From Numida meleagris (Eukaryota > Chordata > Aves > Galliformes > Numididae), in the NCBI RefSeq assembly GCF_002078875.1, contig NC_034419.1, forward strand, positions 18,229,516-18,293,515: a DNA stretch of 64,000 nucleotides, read 5' to 3'. This document shows, one piece after another, positions 1 to 9,960 of this stretch (position 1 is its first letter; each line of letters starts with the position of its first letter). The position numbers and the translations under genes are program-made. A model generated the notes under the pieces. That model was not told the DNA's origin. It worked only from the letters and a program-made list of their open reading frames with translations, and searched no databases.

Positions 1-780
1 TCTATCTTGGCTGTTCCTGTTGTGATGCTGGGTTTGACTGTGCAAACCAGCAGCAGCCTGACTCAATTAGTATCTTTGTGCCTAGGAATAGCTAATTAGT
101 AGCTCTACCTGGATTTATCCACCTGGACAGGGAGCAAACTAAGGCATGAATTTACAGAGTGCTACTTCTCAGCAGTAATTCTCTTCATGGGAGCTCCTAG
201 AGTGCCCCATCAAATGCAAGCTTGTTCACTTTCCAAGGGGAGTAAATGCCCTGCACATAACAAACACTTACATAAAACATTCTCCTTGCATTCCCTACAA
301 AGACAACATCGAAAAGGTAATTTAGGTATATGGGGGTCAGGGAGAATCACTTTCTAAGTGATATTTGCTCATTTTGCTCTCCATTTGCTCTCCATGAGAT
401 GTTCCCTAATTAAAGCAATTAGTTAGCACCTGCATTGGGTCCAGCTTACCTTTGCAGCCATTATGAAGAGCAGCCAGGGCAGCAGGAGCTCCTGCTCCAT
501 CCAGCTGACATGCATGCAGCTTCCAGGCTGGGATCCATGCTCTGTGACGGAGAGAGCAGGGCAGCCACCAGCTCAACCCCAAACCATGTGGACAAAGAAC
601 TGATGATGACAGGGAGGGTCCTGGCAATTGCCAGCTCTGCTCATTGTCTAAATTCACTCATTCTCTGCAGGTAGGTGAGGAGCCCGAGTAAATTGCTGGG
701 GCATATTGTGTACAACCCTTTAATGCAGACAGGCTGTAAAATTGCAGGCTAGCTTGTAAGAACTACCCGGCCTCCACAAT
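1..780. other. Non-coding DNA, no gene seen
   Basis: No exon or repeat family is recognisable. The first 430 bases are AT-leaning and contain several homeodomain-core words (for example GCTAATTAG near 90 and CCTAATTAAAG near 407). The stretch from about 430 to 680 is richer in G and C and carries overlapping open frames on both strands, the usual pattern of chance frames in GC-richer DNA. A splice-donor-like CAG/GTAGGTGAG occurs near 668-678, but no matching acceptor or coding frame supports an exon. Confidence 0.6.
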
Positions 781-1075
781 TGTATTTTTTCAAATAGCAA
801 TTTCCTAATTAACAATTTTTGCCCTTTGAAGTCTTACACTGACAAATTATTTTTTTTTCTTTTCTAGCGACAGCAAAATTATTTATCCAATTTCTTCACA
901 TAAAGGCTCATTTTATGTTCTAATGAACAATGGTAAGAACAGAACAAAAGCAGAAAATACACCAAGTTACCCCCTGCCCAGATCAGAGAGAAATTTCTTA
1001 TCTTTGACACCTGCTGGCAATTAATCCTCGGCATGCCTGAATCTGCAATTAGCAGCACTCGGTATGGAGGTTGGA
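780..1075. promoter_or_regulatory. AT-rich block, possible conserved non-coding element
   Basis: The segment is repeat-free and AT-rich. It carries homeodomain-type cores (CTAATTAAC near 806, CAATTAATCC near 1019, GCAATTAGC near 1045) and a long pyrimidine tract ending in TAG near 868. Such clusters are common in conserved developmental enhancers of vertebrates, but AT-rich neutral DNA yields the same words. The tract could act as a splice acceptor, yet the sequence after it meets stops quickly in the frames I read. Function is inferred only. Confidence 0.25.
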
Positions 1076-1600
1076 GCTGTGGTTCCAGCTGCTGCTCAGC
1101 GCTGCCCTCTGGCCCCTCGGGCAGTGCCTGAACCCAGCTCGGCGCTTCCTGCAAACCAAAATCTGGCTTATCCGTGGTGGCTTCCTGTGCCACGCAGAAG
1201 ACTCATCCCATTATTTTTTTAAGTTTTTTAGACTCTGCAGTAAGAGTGAGAGCTGGGAGGTGCCTTTTCAGCAGGCTCACCCACTGGAGATGGAGGTGAG
1301 TTCCCCCGCAGTGCGGAGCGATGCTTGTCCTCGTGCTGCTCCTTTGCGAGGCACTGCCATGCCCCTGGCCCCCAGTCCTGAGCTGCAGTGCTGGGATGGG
1401 AAGAAGGAGCACAGAAGGACGTTTTTCTCTCATCTTTCTATTTCTTTGGCAGCATCCAAGGAGGAACTTCTCTCTCCCTGATAACCATTCTGGATGCACC
1501 AAGTTTGTGCCCCTTGCCTGCTTAAGTTATCCTATGTTCACTGATAACTTTTCTGCTCAACAGGTGTAACCAGCTTAGACTTAGTCACTCCCTCCTGGAC
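1076..1600. other. Non-coding DNA with one weak exon-like segment
   Basis: Composition is balanced and open frames overlap on both strands. The only structure that stands out is a 64-base segment, 1232-1295, bounded by a pyrimidine-rich acceptor-like tract and a consensus GTGAGT donor (listed separately). The rest shows no repeat, hairpin or RNA gene. Confidence 0.55.
1232..1295 (+). other. Exon-like segment (weak)
   Basis: A T-rich tract ending in AG at 1230-1231 precedes this 64-base segment, and GAG followed by a consensus GTGAGT donor (1296-1301) ends it. One frame is open throughout and reads roughly CSKSESWEVPFQQAHPLEME. I recognise no protein family in it. An isolated acceptor-donor pair at this spacing is expected many times by chance in 64 kb, so this could be an exon of an unseen gene, a non-coding RNA exon, or more probably nothing. 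Transcript data would settle it. Confidence 0.08.
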
Positions 1601-2362
1601 CTCGCCAATGAAGGATCCTTCTTGTTTTCTTGCAACTCCACATGCCCACTGACCTGCTCTGCTCAGCCTCCCGAGGCCTGGCATACAAGGCAATGAGTAG
1701 CTTGAATAATTACATTAGTTAGTGACAGAATAGGGAACACAGAAGTCTTCCAAGTAACTTTCTGTAACGTCAAATTAACTTAGCGTTGCATTTAAACTTC
1801 TACTCTGTCATGTACTTGGTAGAGTGTGAGTCCGGCATTTTGTTGGAGCATGTCAATACCTTGATGTCGCCCATCTTCTGAGTCAGCTGTGCACAGTGTA
1901 GAAAACTGAATAGAAATATTGTATAGAAATATTGTAAGGAATACTGTTCTTTGAAGCAGTGGATGGCATTTGAAAGCCATTTAGTTCTTTAAAGAGCAGA
2001 ATTTTATGAAGTATTTCAAGGGAACTTTAGAGCTATTATTTCTTACTTTGCCATTAAAACCTGGAGGTTTGAAAATTAATAGCTGTAAGACCTTTGATGC
2101 AAAAATCTCTGAATAAAATAAATTCCGAAGGCTATTTTCACACTGAGTTATATTAAAACTTCAACTCCCTTGTTAATTCAATGCACATCTCAGAAATTAT
2201 CTTAAATATTAGGAATAATTTTGTACTAAATAATCTAAAAAAAAAAACCCCATGACTTCTTGAATTTTCTTCCATTCAGGCACACATCCCTCAAGGCTTT
2301 GTAATAACCTTTAAATAAGCATTCTTGGGCTACTAATTTGCATGGTAAACAATGGATTCACC
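1601..2362. other. AT-rich non-coding DNA
   Basis: This AT-rich stretch has no open frame of interest and no repeat family that I recognise. It contains a 13-bp direct duplication (1910-1935), scattered ATTA-type words and an A run near 2238. AATAAA-like hexamers near 2112-2122 have no associated transcript structure and are not called as polyadenylation sites. Confidence 0.6.
1910..1935. repeat. 13-bp tandem duplication
   Basis: ATAGAAATATTGT is present twice, head to tail without mismatch, at 1910-1922 and 1923-1935. Two perfect adjacent copies suggest a recent local slippage or duplication. No function is implied. Confidence 0.9.
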
Positions 2363-2398
2363 TTTCATGGTCAATTTCATGGTCAATTTCATGGTCAA
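2363..2398. repeat. 12-bp unit repeated three times
   Basis: TTTCATGGTCAA occurs three times without mismatch at 2363-2374, 2375-2386 and 2387-2398. It is a short perfect minisatellite and a likely site of copy-number polymorphism. Because 12 is a multiple of three, the repeat stays in frame in the chance open frames crossing it, giving repeated HGQF or MVNF peptides. That is not evidence of coding. Confidence 0.95.
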
Positions 2399-3379
2399 GC
2401 ACCCACCTGGGACAGGCTGCAGGTTCGGCAGCTTGCACACCTGCAGCAAGCATCTCTGTCTGACATTTGTTCTTCAAGCAGCACCTCCAGGATCACCTCA
2501 GTGCCTTTTTTACCTCATTCCTGGCAGCCGATTGGCCTAAACCTTCCAGTACTGTGAGTAAGGCTTAGAGGAGCGGTCTCACACAGGAGGAGGAAGACTC
2601 GTCTTCAGATTCATGACCACAGCAGCCAGTTGCCCTCCCCACGGCGCAGTCACAGCTCTGGGGCAGCGGGGACGTTTGGTGCACTGCGGAGTAACAATAT
2701 ACATTGCACCGTTGTCACAACGCGTTTCTTATCGTTCTGTTCTCAGGGCAAGTTTGTCTTGTCTCTTCTCAATTACGCTTCATTTGCTTTTATCACAGAA
2801 TATAATTTGAAGCAGTCGCTTGGCAGATGGGTTAAAACGTTTTTTTCTGTGTCAAGCAAGAGAAGACAAAATGATTACTGGTGCCGTCCATAAAACAGAG
2901 CCCCGTTTTGGTGCAGCACAGGAGATCACGGGGGAAGGTTTCAGGCAGGTGGAAAGAGGCTGCATTCTTGTGTGTGCTGCTTCTGTACCACCACTGCCAC
3001 ATCAGGGTGGGTGCTACCCCAAAGTCATACCCATCCCAGGCGAGCATTAGGGCAGCTCCCCCCAAACCCTAGCTTGCCCACAGCAGCACCATAGAAACCC
3101 ATTACCACACAGCTCTGTGGCCCCAAATGCACCATGAGGAGCTTCCCAGAACACGATGGCTTTGGGTGGGACCTCCTTCTGCCATTCCTGCACCATGCTT
3201 GTTGGTGGCACACCATGTCTGCTGCGCTCGTTCCAAGTCCAGGAAGTGCTGCTGATGTTAAAGGTTCTTACGTAGGCCAGTGCTCTGCCAAAGCGGGCCC
3301 AGAATTAGGTTAGTAAGCCACTATTTACACACAGAATGATGTGGCCCAGTTTTCTGAAGCACTGAATCCCATCTCATAA
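2399..3379. other. Non-coding DNA, no gene seen
   Basis: The stretch is moderately GC-rich, with overlapping short open frames on both strands and no recognisable product. A slightly CpG-rich part near 2640-2735 includes ACGCGT, but it is too short and diffuse to call a CpG island. No repeat family is visible. Confidence 0.55.
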
Positions 3380-3850
3380 GTTCCCTGGTGGAGCACAAAG
3401 CTTTATTTTCAGCATCTCCTTTGATAAAGGACTCTGTGCCATCTTTCTCTGGCTGCCATGAAATTAATTCCACATTACATAAGCCACTGATGAATAAGCA
3501 TTATTTTCCATATATTAAATGTGCAGAGACAGGTTTCCACACTGAGCTGGTATTTAGCGAGGAAGGCCTCAGAAATTGTCAATTAATGCTCCTTGACATT
3601 TTATAAGCATGCTAATTTACATTAAGCCTACCGCAGGTAACTGCGTAAGATAACTTGGAGCCTCAGCCATAAACTAAAAAGACTTATGCGGTTCACAAGT
3701 ATTAGGGCTGCTTCTTATCATCTTTTTGACATAATGCACATTGTGTATGCAATGCAGTGAAGATAAACACATATATAAAACAGGCAATTACCTCAGCTCA
3801 CAGAGACTATCGTATTTATGACCATTTCCAGAGGCTTCATGTAATTCATT
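3380..3850. promoter_or_regulatory. Possible conserved non-coding element beside the minisatellite
   Basis: This AT-rich, repeat-free block contains GAAATTAATTCC near 3460, GTCAATTAATGC near 3580, and GCTAATTTACATTAAG near 3610, with a CpG-containing tail near 3630-3690. Homeodomain-type words cluster here and the sequence lacks low-complexity runs, a texture typical of conserved non-coding elements in vertebrate gene deserts. No conservation data were available, so the call is an inference from motif content. Confidence 0.3.
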
Positions 3851-3990
3851 TACTTTAGGTGCTCGAGTAAATACATCATTACAACCCCCAAGCCAGACAA
3901 CGAGGCAACTGTCGAGATCTGTGCCACCAGCCAACCCCCCTGGGAATCATTGTTCCCAGTGAGGGCAGGAGGAATGGGTCTGGGCATCCC

Positions 3991-4138
3991 ATGGGATGGG
4001 ATGGGATGGGATGGGATGGGATGGGATGGGATGGGATGGGATGGGANNNNNNNNNNNNNNNNNNNNNNNNNNNNNNNNNNNNNNNNNNNNNNNNNNNNGG
4101 GACGGGACGGGACAGGACGGGATGGGATGGGACGGGAC
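3991..4138 (+). repeat. GGGAT/GGGAC pentanucleotide minisatellite
   Basis: From 3991 to 4046 the + strand consists of uninterrupted GGGAT-type units (about eleven copies). After the run of N, 4099-4138 holds eight more units, mostly GGGAC with two GGGAT and one AGGAC. Runs of GGG separated by two bases are a classic pattern able to form G-quadruplexes. The array is probably length-variable, and its true length is unknown because the assembly breaks inside it. The peptides predicted across it are repeat artefacts. Confidence 0.97.
4047..4098. other. Assembly gap (52 N)
   Basis: Fifty-two unspecified bases lie inside the GGGAT/GGGAC array. The flanks differ in unit type, GGGAT to the left and mainly GGGAC to the right, so the gap hides at least one change of unit. 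The number of N need not reflect the real missing length. Confidence 0.99.
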
Positions 4139-4224
4139 CCCCTCCACTGCTGTAGCTGCGCCAGCCCCCTTGGGTAACAACTGGACTCTTCACCCATTGA
4201 GAAAACCACAAATATTGGTTCACT

Positions 4225-4420
4225 GCATATGACTAATCAGGGGCAATTAAAGGCTAATTACTCTTTGCTGTGCTTGTTGCCATCGCTCACATCAACGCAA
4301 ATGAGCGGTGGGAGGGGAGGTGAGCCTGCTGCTTTGATTTCCTGCCATTTCACACCCGATTTGATTTGATGCAAAACAGGGGAGGCTGTAAAGAATCAAA
4401 TCAGAAAAACCGTTTAAACT
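4225..4420. promoter_or_regulatory. Possible conserved non-coding element
   Basis: Just right of the minisatellite is a repeat-free block with CAATTAAAGGCTAATTAC near 4245-4261, a CpG-containing CATCAACGCAAATGAGCGG near 4291-4308, and GATTTGATTTGATGCAAAAC near 4358-4377. Homeodomain, POU-like and TCF-like words are packed within 180 bases. The block resembles the one at 3380-3850, and the two may be parts of a single element split by the repeat. Regulatory function is inferred. Confidence 0.33.
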
Positions 4421-5496
4421 CAAGGATTATGAGAACGCATCACTCAAAATGCAGCGTCTCCCAGATTCGCAGTTAAACTGGTCTCAGCTGCCTGACTCCA
4501 AGCCTGAGCACATAAAGGCCGCACGCGCACATCTGTGCCGTGACAGCACAGTTTTAGATGAATGTTTAGCAAATACAGTTTCTGACAGACATTTCCTGAA
4601 ATCTGAAACATTTTTGGATTATATCTTTAAAAATCATTGCCCATACTGTTCTGTAAAGAATACAAGCAACTACTTTAGGAAATAAAATGCACCGTTTAAA
4701 AATAAATTTAAAAAAATCACAGGAAGCGATAACAAATGAATTGCACAAGCGTGCTGAGGAAACCAAAAAGAGAAGAGCTGTTCTACAGAACCTCAGGTGA
4801 AACCTTGATATTATACCAATTTGGGAAAGGGAAAAGGAGGGATAAATTAAGCACTTCACTCTGGAAGTAAATTTTAAAGTAATGAGATTACAGCAGCTCC
4901 CGCTAGCACTGTTCCATGGCAGCAAAGACTAAAATCGATAACAAACACCAGCGCTTCCATTTTGTTTAGTGATTTCATATCTCAGCCACAGGAATCTGCT
5001 TTTCTCCTTCAGCCAAGAGAGGGCCACCACTGACCTGGACAGCACTTCCTAACCTGGCGTCTCCAAGAACTGCTCATTTAATATGGACAAAGAACAACAT
5101 GGCTTCCAAAGCTGTGCTACGGTGTCATTATTTTGTAGAAAGGATGAAGCTCGGAGGACTTAGAGCTTGATTTGACTAGATCTGCTGATGGATTTGATAG
5201 AATTTAGCATGTAACGGTCATCTAACACTGAGATGCTGCTGCCTTAAGCTGTTCCATATTTCTAGGCATCCTGACCAAAAAAAAACTCACAAGAAATCTG
5301 CTCGTGTCCAGGCAGAGCGCTTCTGGTCCCGTTTCTGTGTGAAATCGTGGAGGCTGGCAATGCTAAGAAATGATTCTTCGGGAGAAGAGTGCCCTGAGAG
5401 TGCTTGAGCCAGGAAAAGCAAAATATGCTAAGCCTGCTGCACAGCACCGGCTTTGGGAATATCCCTCTTGGAAGCCTCATAAGTAGTTTCCTCCTG
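4421..5496. other. Non-coding DNA, nothing specific seen
   Basis: Mixed composition with A-rich runs (near 4700 and 5278) and short open frames only. No exon, RNA gene or repeat family is recognisable. Confidence 0.6.
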
Positions 5497-5514
5497 AAAA
5501 AAAAAAAAAAAAAA
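5497..5514 (+). repeat. Poly-A run (18 A)
   Basis: Eighteen consecutive A follow CTCCTG. This could be the tail of an old retrocopy, but the upstream sequence resembles no known retroelement or mRNA and I see no target-site duplication. It is treated as a simple homopolymer. Confidence 0.9.
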
Positions 5515-7030
5515 TAGTAGGACAAAATAATATAATGTTGTTGTGCTGCAGTTCTGTGAAACAAATATGGGTCAGCGGAGAATTCATGCCCCTTTCCAAA
5601 AGTTTGCTGAAGATCAGAAAATCAGCCTTGCAATTTGCCAGAGCCGGCCCTGCACTGCAGGGGACAAGAAGCAAGATGCAGCTCGGGAGAAGCTCGCTGC
5701 TTTGGGGCTGGCTCAAGGGCTATAGAATGGGGTGGCATTGCTACCAGAAAGGGCAACAAAAAAAGGAAAAAGCTGAACGTTTTTCTTGTGGTAGTTGGTG
5801 ATTTTTGTAATCCCATGTCCTCTGGACCACCTTGAGGATGCTGTGAGCCTCTGACAAGCACATTCCATCACACGGAGGAACCCAAGCTGCCTCGCACGGC
5901 AGGAGCCAGCAGACCTTTCTGAACCACTAATGAGCAAATAATTCACTTTCAACTACAAACAGACAGTCTTGTGTAAACTCACAGAATCACCCCGCGTTGT
6001 ACATGAGCCAAAAGTAATAAATGCTCTGTACCATGTCTTGACAATAAAGCTAATGTGCATGGCTTTCTTCAACGGAGAGCGCCCAGTCTTGTTAGCTCAA
6101 GCATCCTTCAGCAGAATTTTGAAAGAGGTGAACTACACTCTATAAAAACTCTGGCACCGCTTCCGTTAAGTGACATGGCAGCTTTTGTACTGCCTGAGAC
6201 CGCAGGAGTAATTTCCTTCTTTGCAAGGCCACGCTCGCTAACACAATGCAGCCAGAGAAATCAATACTATCTGTGCAGAGCACGAGCCCGCGCGCTGCTT
6301 CTCAGGCGAGGTTCAGCAGCGGTGGCCTGAACCTCTGCAACCCAGGAAGAATCTATTTCAGACCCAGCAGACCGCTCACCTCATGAAGGCATGAACTGGC
6401 AGCAAGAAAACATCAGGGCAGTTCGTGATGGCCGGTGGAATTCCCCAGGTGGGGACAACAAGCGGAATGCCGATGTCAGGAGGGATGCAGAGGGGTTCAG
6501 CCTGGAAACGTCTGCACACAGCGGCACAGCTGTTATTTCTTCCACCGAGACAGAAAAAAGGGGTGACATTGTGCCCAGGTTTAAAAGAAAAGCACACCCA
6601 GAAATGCACTAGCTCTTTGCAGGGCAATGCTTTTCAGACAGTCTTCCACCAGTAGAGAGAGAGGATATTTGCAGAGGGTCAGAGACCTTTGACACCATCA
6701 GACTCCGTGTCTTCACCAGTTTTATTACGGGATTTGTGATTGCTTCACCTCGGCCGGTTTGGGTTCAAACCCAGATAGTTCTGAAGTCTGGAGACGCACC
6801 AGCCAGGCTCCCTTCAGCTCCCTGCTACACAGACAGCTCTGGGAGCCAACAGCCATGTTCTGTTGGGCTGAGCCCTGCAGGGCTGGGGCTGAGGCACGGA
6901 GCCTGCAGAACCCTCATGCTGCCTCATGCCCCACACCCCTTGCTGGGAGGAGAGGTGACCAGCAGCACAACAGGAGCCTGTACCAATGCACAGCTTGTGC
7001 CGCACTGCCTCCAGTGAGGCCGTGCCATCT
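5515..7030. other. Non-coding DNA, GC-richer, no gene seen
   Basis: Several short open frames overlap on both strands and none has a recognisable domain. A CpG-dense spot near 6281-6325 is too short for an island. A perfect 14-bp palindrome, AGCCCTGCAGGGCT, lies at 6871-6884. AATAAA-type words near 6017 and 6043 have no supporting transcript structure. A T-arm-like GGGTTCAAACCC near 6760 was checked as a possible tRNA and rejected. Confidence 0.55.
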
Positions 7031-7350
7031 GTAAATGATATACCCGGCTATTTCGCTAGCTGGCCATTATTCTGTCAGGCCGTCTGCTGCCAGTTCCAGC
7101 CCTCCTAACCATGTGCATGGCTGTAAACTCTGAAAGCAGTTGTCTCCGAAGCAAGCCAGTTCAGGAAGAATAGGGAAAGAAATTATATCAAACAGATTAA
7201 CTTCTCTTTAACTTCCTCAGAAATATTTCTTTCCCATCAGCCACCGTAATCCCATTTTTAAGGGAATTTGGTCTCTTTATTGGTTATACTTATCAGCATG
7301 TCTAGAATTTAAAGCTTTATACTTCCTCTTTCTGCTCCTGGACCTGTAGC
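7031..7350. promoter_or_regulatory. Possible conserved non-coding element
   Basis: The block is repeat-free and begins with a CpG-containing segment (ATACCCGGCTATTTCGC near 7040), followed by an AT-rich part with CAGATTAAC near 7193, CCGTAATCCC near 7244 and TTTATTGG near 7276. CpGs retained within AT-rich sequence hint at constraint, since unconstrained CpGs decay. This is motif-level inference only. Confidence 0.22.
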
Positions 7351-9530
7351 AATTACAATTCTTGGTCTTTTAAGCAATGGAAACAGCTCTTAGAGCAGTT
7401 TTCAGCCTGTCCCACTGATGCTTGCCAGGAGACAAAGACGGACGGTGCATGCCCGGAGCGTTAGGGTGAGCGGCCCATGGGTGGGCAGCAGCAGGGGTGG
7501 GACTGCAGGAAGGTGGAGAACATCAAGTCCTACCTCAAATTCAGGTGCTTACGTGAAGTCCTGGGGGACACCAACTTCAAGAGTGCCATTGGAGGGTGAG
7601 GTGAAGTGCTGGAGGTGATGGTGTTGGAGCCATGAGTTGTTTGGAGCCCAAGAAAGAGCCACGTGTCCACACTGCTGCCACCCGGCTCAGCCACTCCGGG
7701 AGGAGAGGAGGGCCAGTCCCTCTGGGGACAGCAAGAGATCAGAGAGCTAAAAACTGAAATTGCTCCCCATGCCCTCTGCAATTAAAGGCAACTTGAAAGA
7801 GTTTTCAGTTTGGTGATATCATTAATTTCCCCTCTTCCTCCTCCCTCCTGCTGCAGTTCAGAAGAGTCCTTTTCAACTGTTTATTGACTGTGTGATGAAA
7901 GACTGAGCTGATGAGACCCTAAGAAAAGGAAAGTTTGAAAAGTTTTCAGCCCTTTCATCAGTTCTTTAAACAATGTTCAGAAAAACATGAGAGAAAGACT
8001 TTGAGAGAAATACTGTAATTAAAGCTGTGTGCCGTTGGCTTGGCTGTCCGAATGTGACTCGAATATTTGCAGCCCTGATGTAGTGTGAAGATTCAGTGCA
8101 CAATTTTGTCACAAACAAGGCTGTTAGGGGATATATTTATACTTACCCGGTTATTTCTGGTATTCACTAAGGAACAAAAATTGCTTTGGTACGCTCTCTA
8201 GATAGGAAAGGCAGCATATTATCCACTTAAAAATAAATGTGCATGCACGGAGCATGCATACAGCAACCCCCCGATGTCATGGAGCACAGGATCGCACAGC
8301 ACGCTGAGCACCTCCAGAATAAAACCTGAGCAGAGGGCACCCACACCTGCACCCTCTCCTGTCTCACCCAACCAGCCTGTGCCTACCAGCAAACCCAGTA
8401 TTTTATTGTGTATCTTATTCTGACAAAATGTCTGTCTTTCTTAAAACGACGCCTGAAAGTTTCCTCCCTGTGTTTCGTCTCCTGTGATTCCTGGCACAAC
8501 CTTGTGCTGTGGCTGGAAGGCAGCTGACCCTGGGAGGCTTGGTGACCCACAGGATGGTCCCACAGACGATAAGAGTGACAGAGAGATGGGTTTCTACTCC
8601 AACCCACCAACTGGTGTAGAATGGCCTGGTCTAGGTCTGCTCAGACATGCCAATGAAAGAGCTTATGTAGCTTATGCTGAGTCTTAATAAGGAAGAAATG
8701 ATCAGAAATAGCCCGAGACCATCAAGATCCCTGGGCCCAGTCTGCCCACAGAAAGGATCAAAGACTTCAAACAACTGCATTTCTTTGGCATAGCTGGATC
8801 AAAGGCACTTTCAAAGTCCAGCCAGCGACAAGGAAGCGACAAGGACCAATCCCTGATCAAAAGTGTGTGGGCAAATGCACTCCGCTTGCTGGTAACCTCA
8901 TATCAGAGCCTCATCTAGTGACAGCCTTGTTGTCATGGCAAGAGACAAAAGCCTGGAGCTCGCCTTGGGAGAAGACCATCCCAACAGCGCCCTGCACAGC
9001 AGCCACGCGCCAGCATTCCCTCATTGGAGCCAGCGCCTGCAAATGGCTCCCAGCTTCTGCAAATTAAAATTAAGAATGGAAACTTTCATAGCTACAGACC
9101 ACACTGCTCCACCGACTTGAAGAAAGCAAGGGAAAGTCCCCAGGGCGAGGCTGGGGCCGGCCCACGCCAACGCCGGCCATCTGCTCTGCCTTTGGGACGT
9201 GTGGGAGACGGCTCCTGTAAGTACCAATTTGTGTTGAGTAAAGCTTTTCTAACACGCTGCTTACACCTGCTGGAGCCTGCCAGTCTATTTATACAGCACA
9301 GTGCTGAGGGTACCTGACGTTTGGCCACCCTCCCAAAAATGTGCATTAGTCACAAGCAGTTAGCACAGGGGAAGAGCGTGAGCTAAGAGAAGGTAAAAAG
9401 ATGATTGAGAGTTTGCGATCTGTGAGGCAGAACTAAATGGGGACATGCAAAGGACAGCGTCTGAGAAGGAATATTGGTAAGGGTGAGCTACTGCTGGAAA
9501 CCCAGAAACTGGGGTTACGGAGCAGAAAGA
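7351..9530. other. Non-coding DNA with a small tandem duplication
   Basis: No gene is seen. The region alternates between a GC-richer part (7400-7780), an AT-rich part (7790-8240) and another GC-richer part (8300-9330). AGCGACAAGGA is duplicated head to tail at 8824-8834 and 8835-8845. A short interrupted palindrome, TGCATGC...GCATGCA, lies at 8240-8258. The 7418-7620 and 8470-8690 stretches have the texture of very old repeat remnants, but I cannot assign a family. Confidence 0.5.
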
Positions 9531-9960
9531 GAGAACGCTGTAATCAAATTATAAAACAGTCCTAATTATTTAAGCAATCAAAAGCAATGACTCATCTTAC
9601 CAGGCAGCCAAATCACAGACACTTTCCTTGTTTATTTTCTTGTCCTCTTAGACAAGAAGTAGAACACGGGGGATCCCATTCCCAGCCACCTGGCATTAGT
9701 GTGCAAGCTGCAATAAGAGATATTGTACAATTGTCCCAGTAACTCCCTTCCAGATGATAAATTCACACATTCTCATTAACTAGATTTGTTGTGTTTTTTA
9801 TTTTTTTCTTCCTAGGCTTTATGACTACAGCCCTAGGAGATTTGTCCATTTATAATCCCAAACACAATCAGATTACTTCATCTGCATTATTAAATCTGTG
9901 GTTCCCAGAAAACAATTTCTATTCAGAACTGAGAATTTTGTAACTCAGAGTCACGTGTGC
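9531..9960. promoter_or_regulatory. AT-rich block, possible regulatory element
   Basis: The segment is AT-rich with no repeat family and contains CCTAATTATTTAAGCAATC near 9561-9579. At 9722-9734 ATTGTACAATTGT holds two SOX-type ACAAT/ATTGT cores in opposite orientation, followed by an ATTAACTAG word near 9776. A pyrimidine tract ending in CCTAG near 9815 resembles a splice acceptor, but the frames after it contain early stops. Confidence 0.22.

Noticed and set aside
3850..4232. Open frames across the minisatellite and the N run
   Set aside because: They consist of repeat-encoded peptides and unknown residues, so they are artefacts.
5400..5514. Processed pseudogene ending in the 18-A run
   Set aside because: No recognisable coding or UTR sequence, polyadenylation signal at proper distance, or target-site duplication.
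5985..6005. TCACAGAATCACC as the end of a minus-strand CR1
   Set aside because: Only a dozen bases resemble the CR1 tail and the adjoining core segment is absent.
6754..6776. GGGTTCAAACCC as a tRNA T arm
   Set aside because: No matching acceptor, D or anticodon arms could be placed upstream; it is only a short palindrome-like word.
7905..7920. CTGATGA-like box of a C/D snoRNA near 7909
   Set aside because: No terminal stem and no correctly spaced CTGA D box seen; the word is common by chance.
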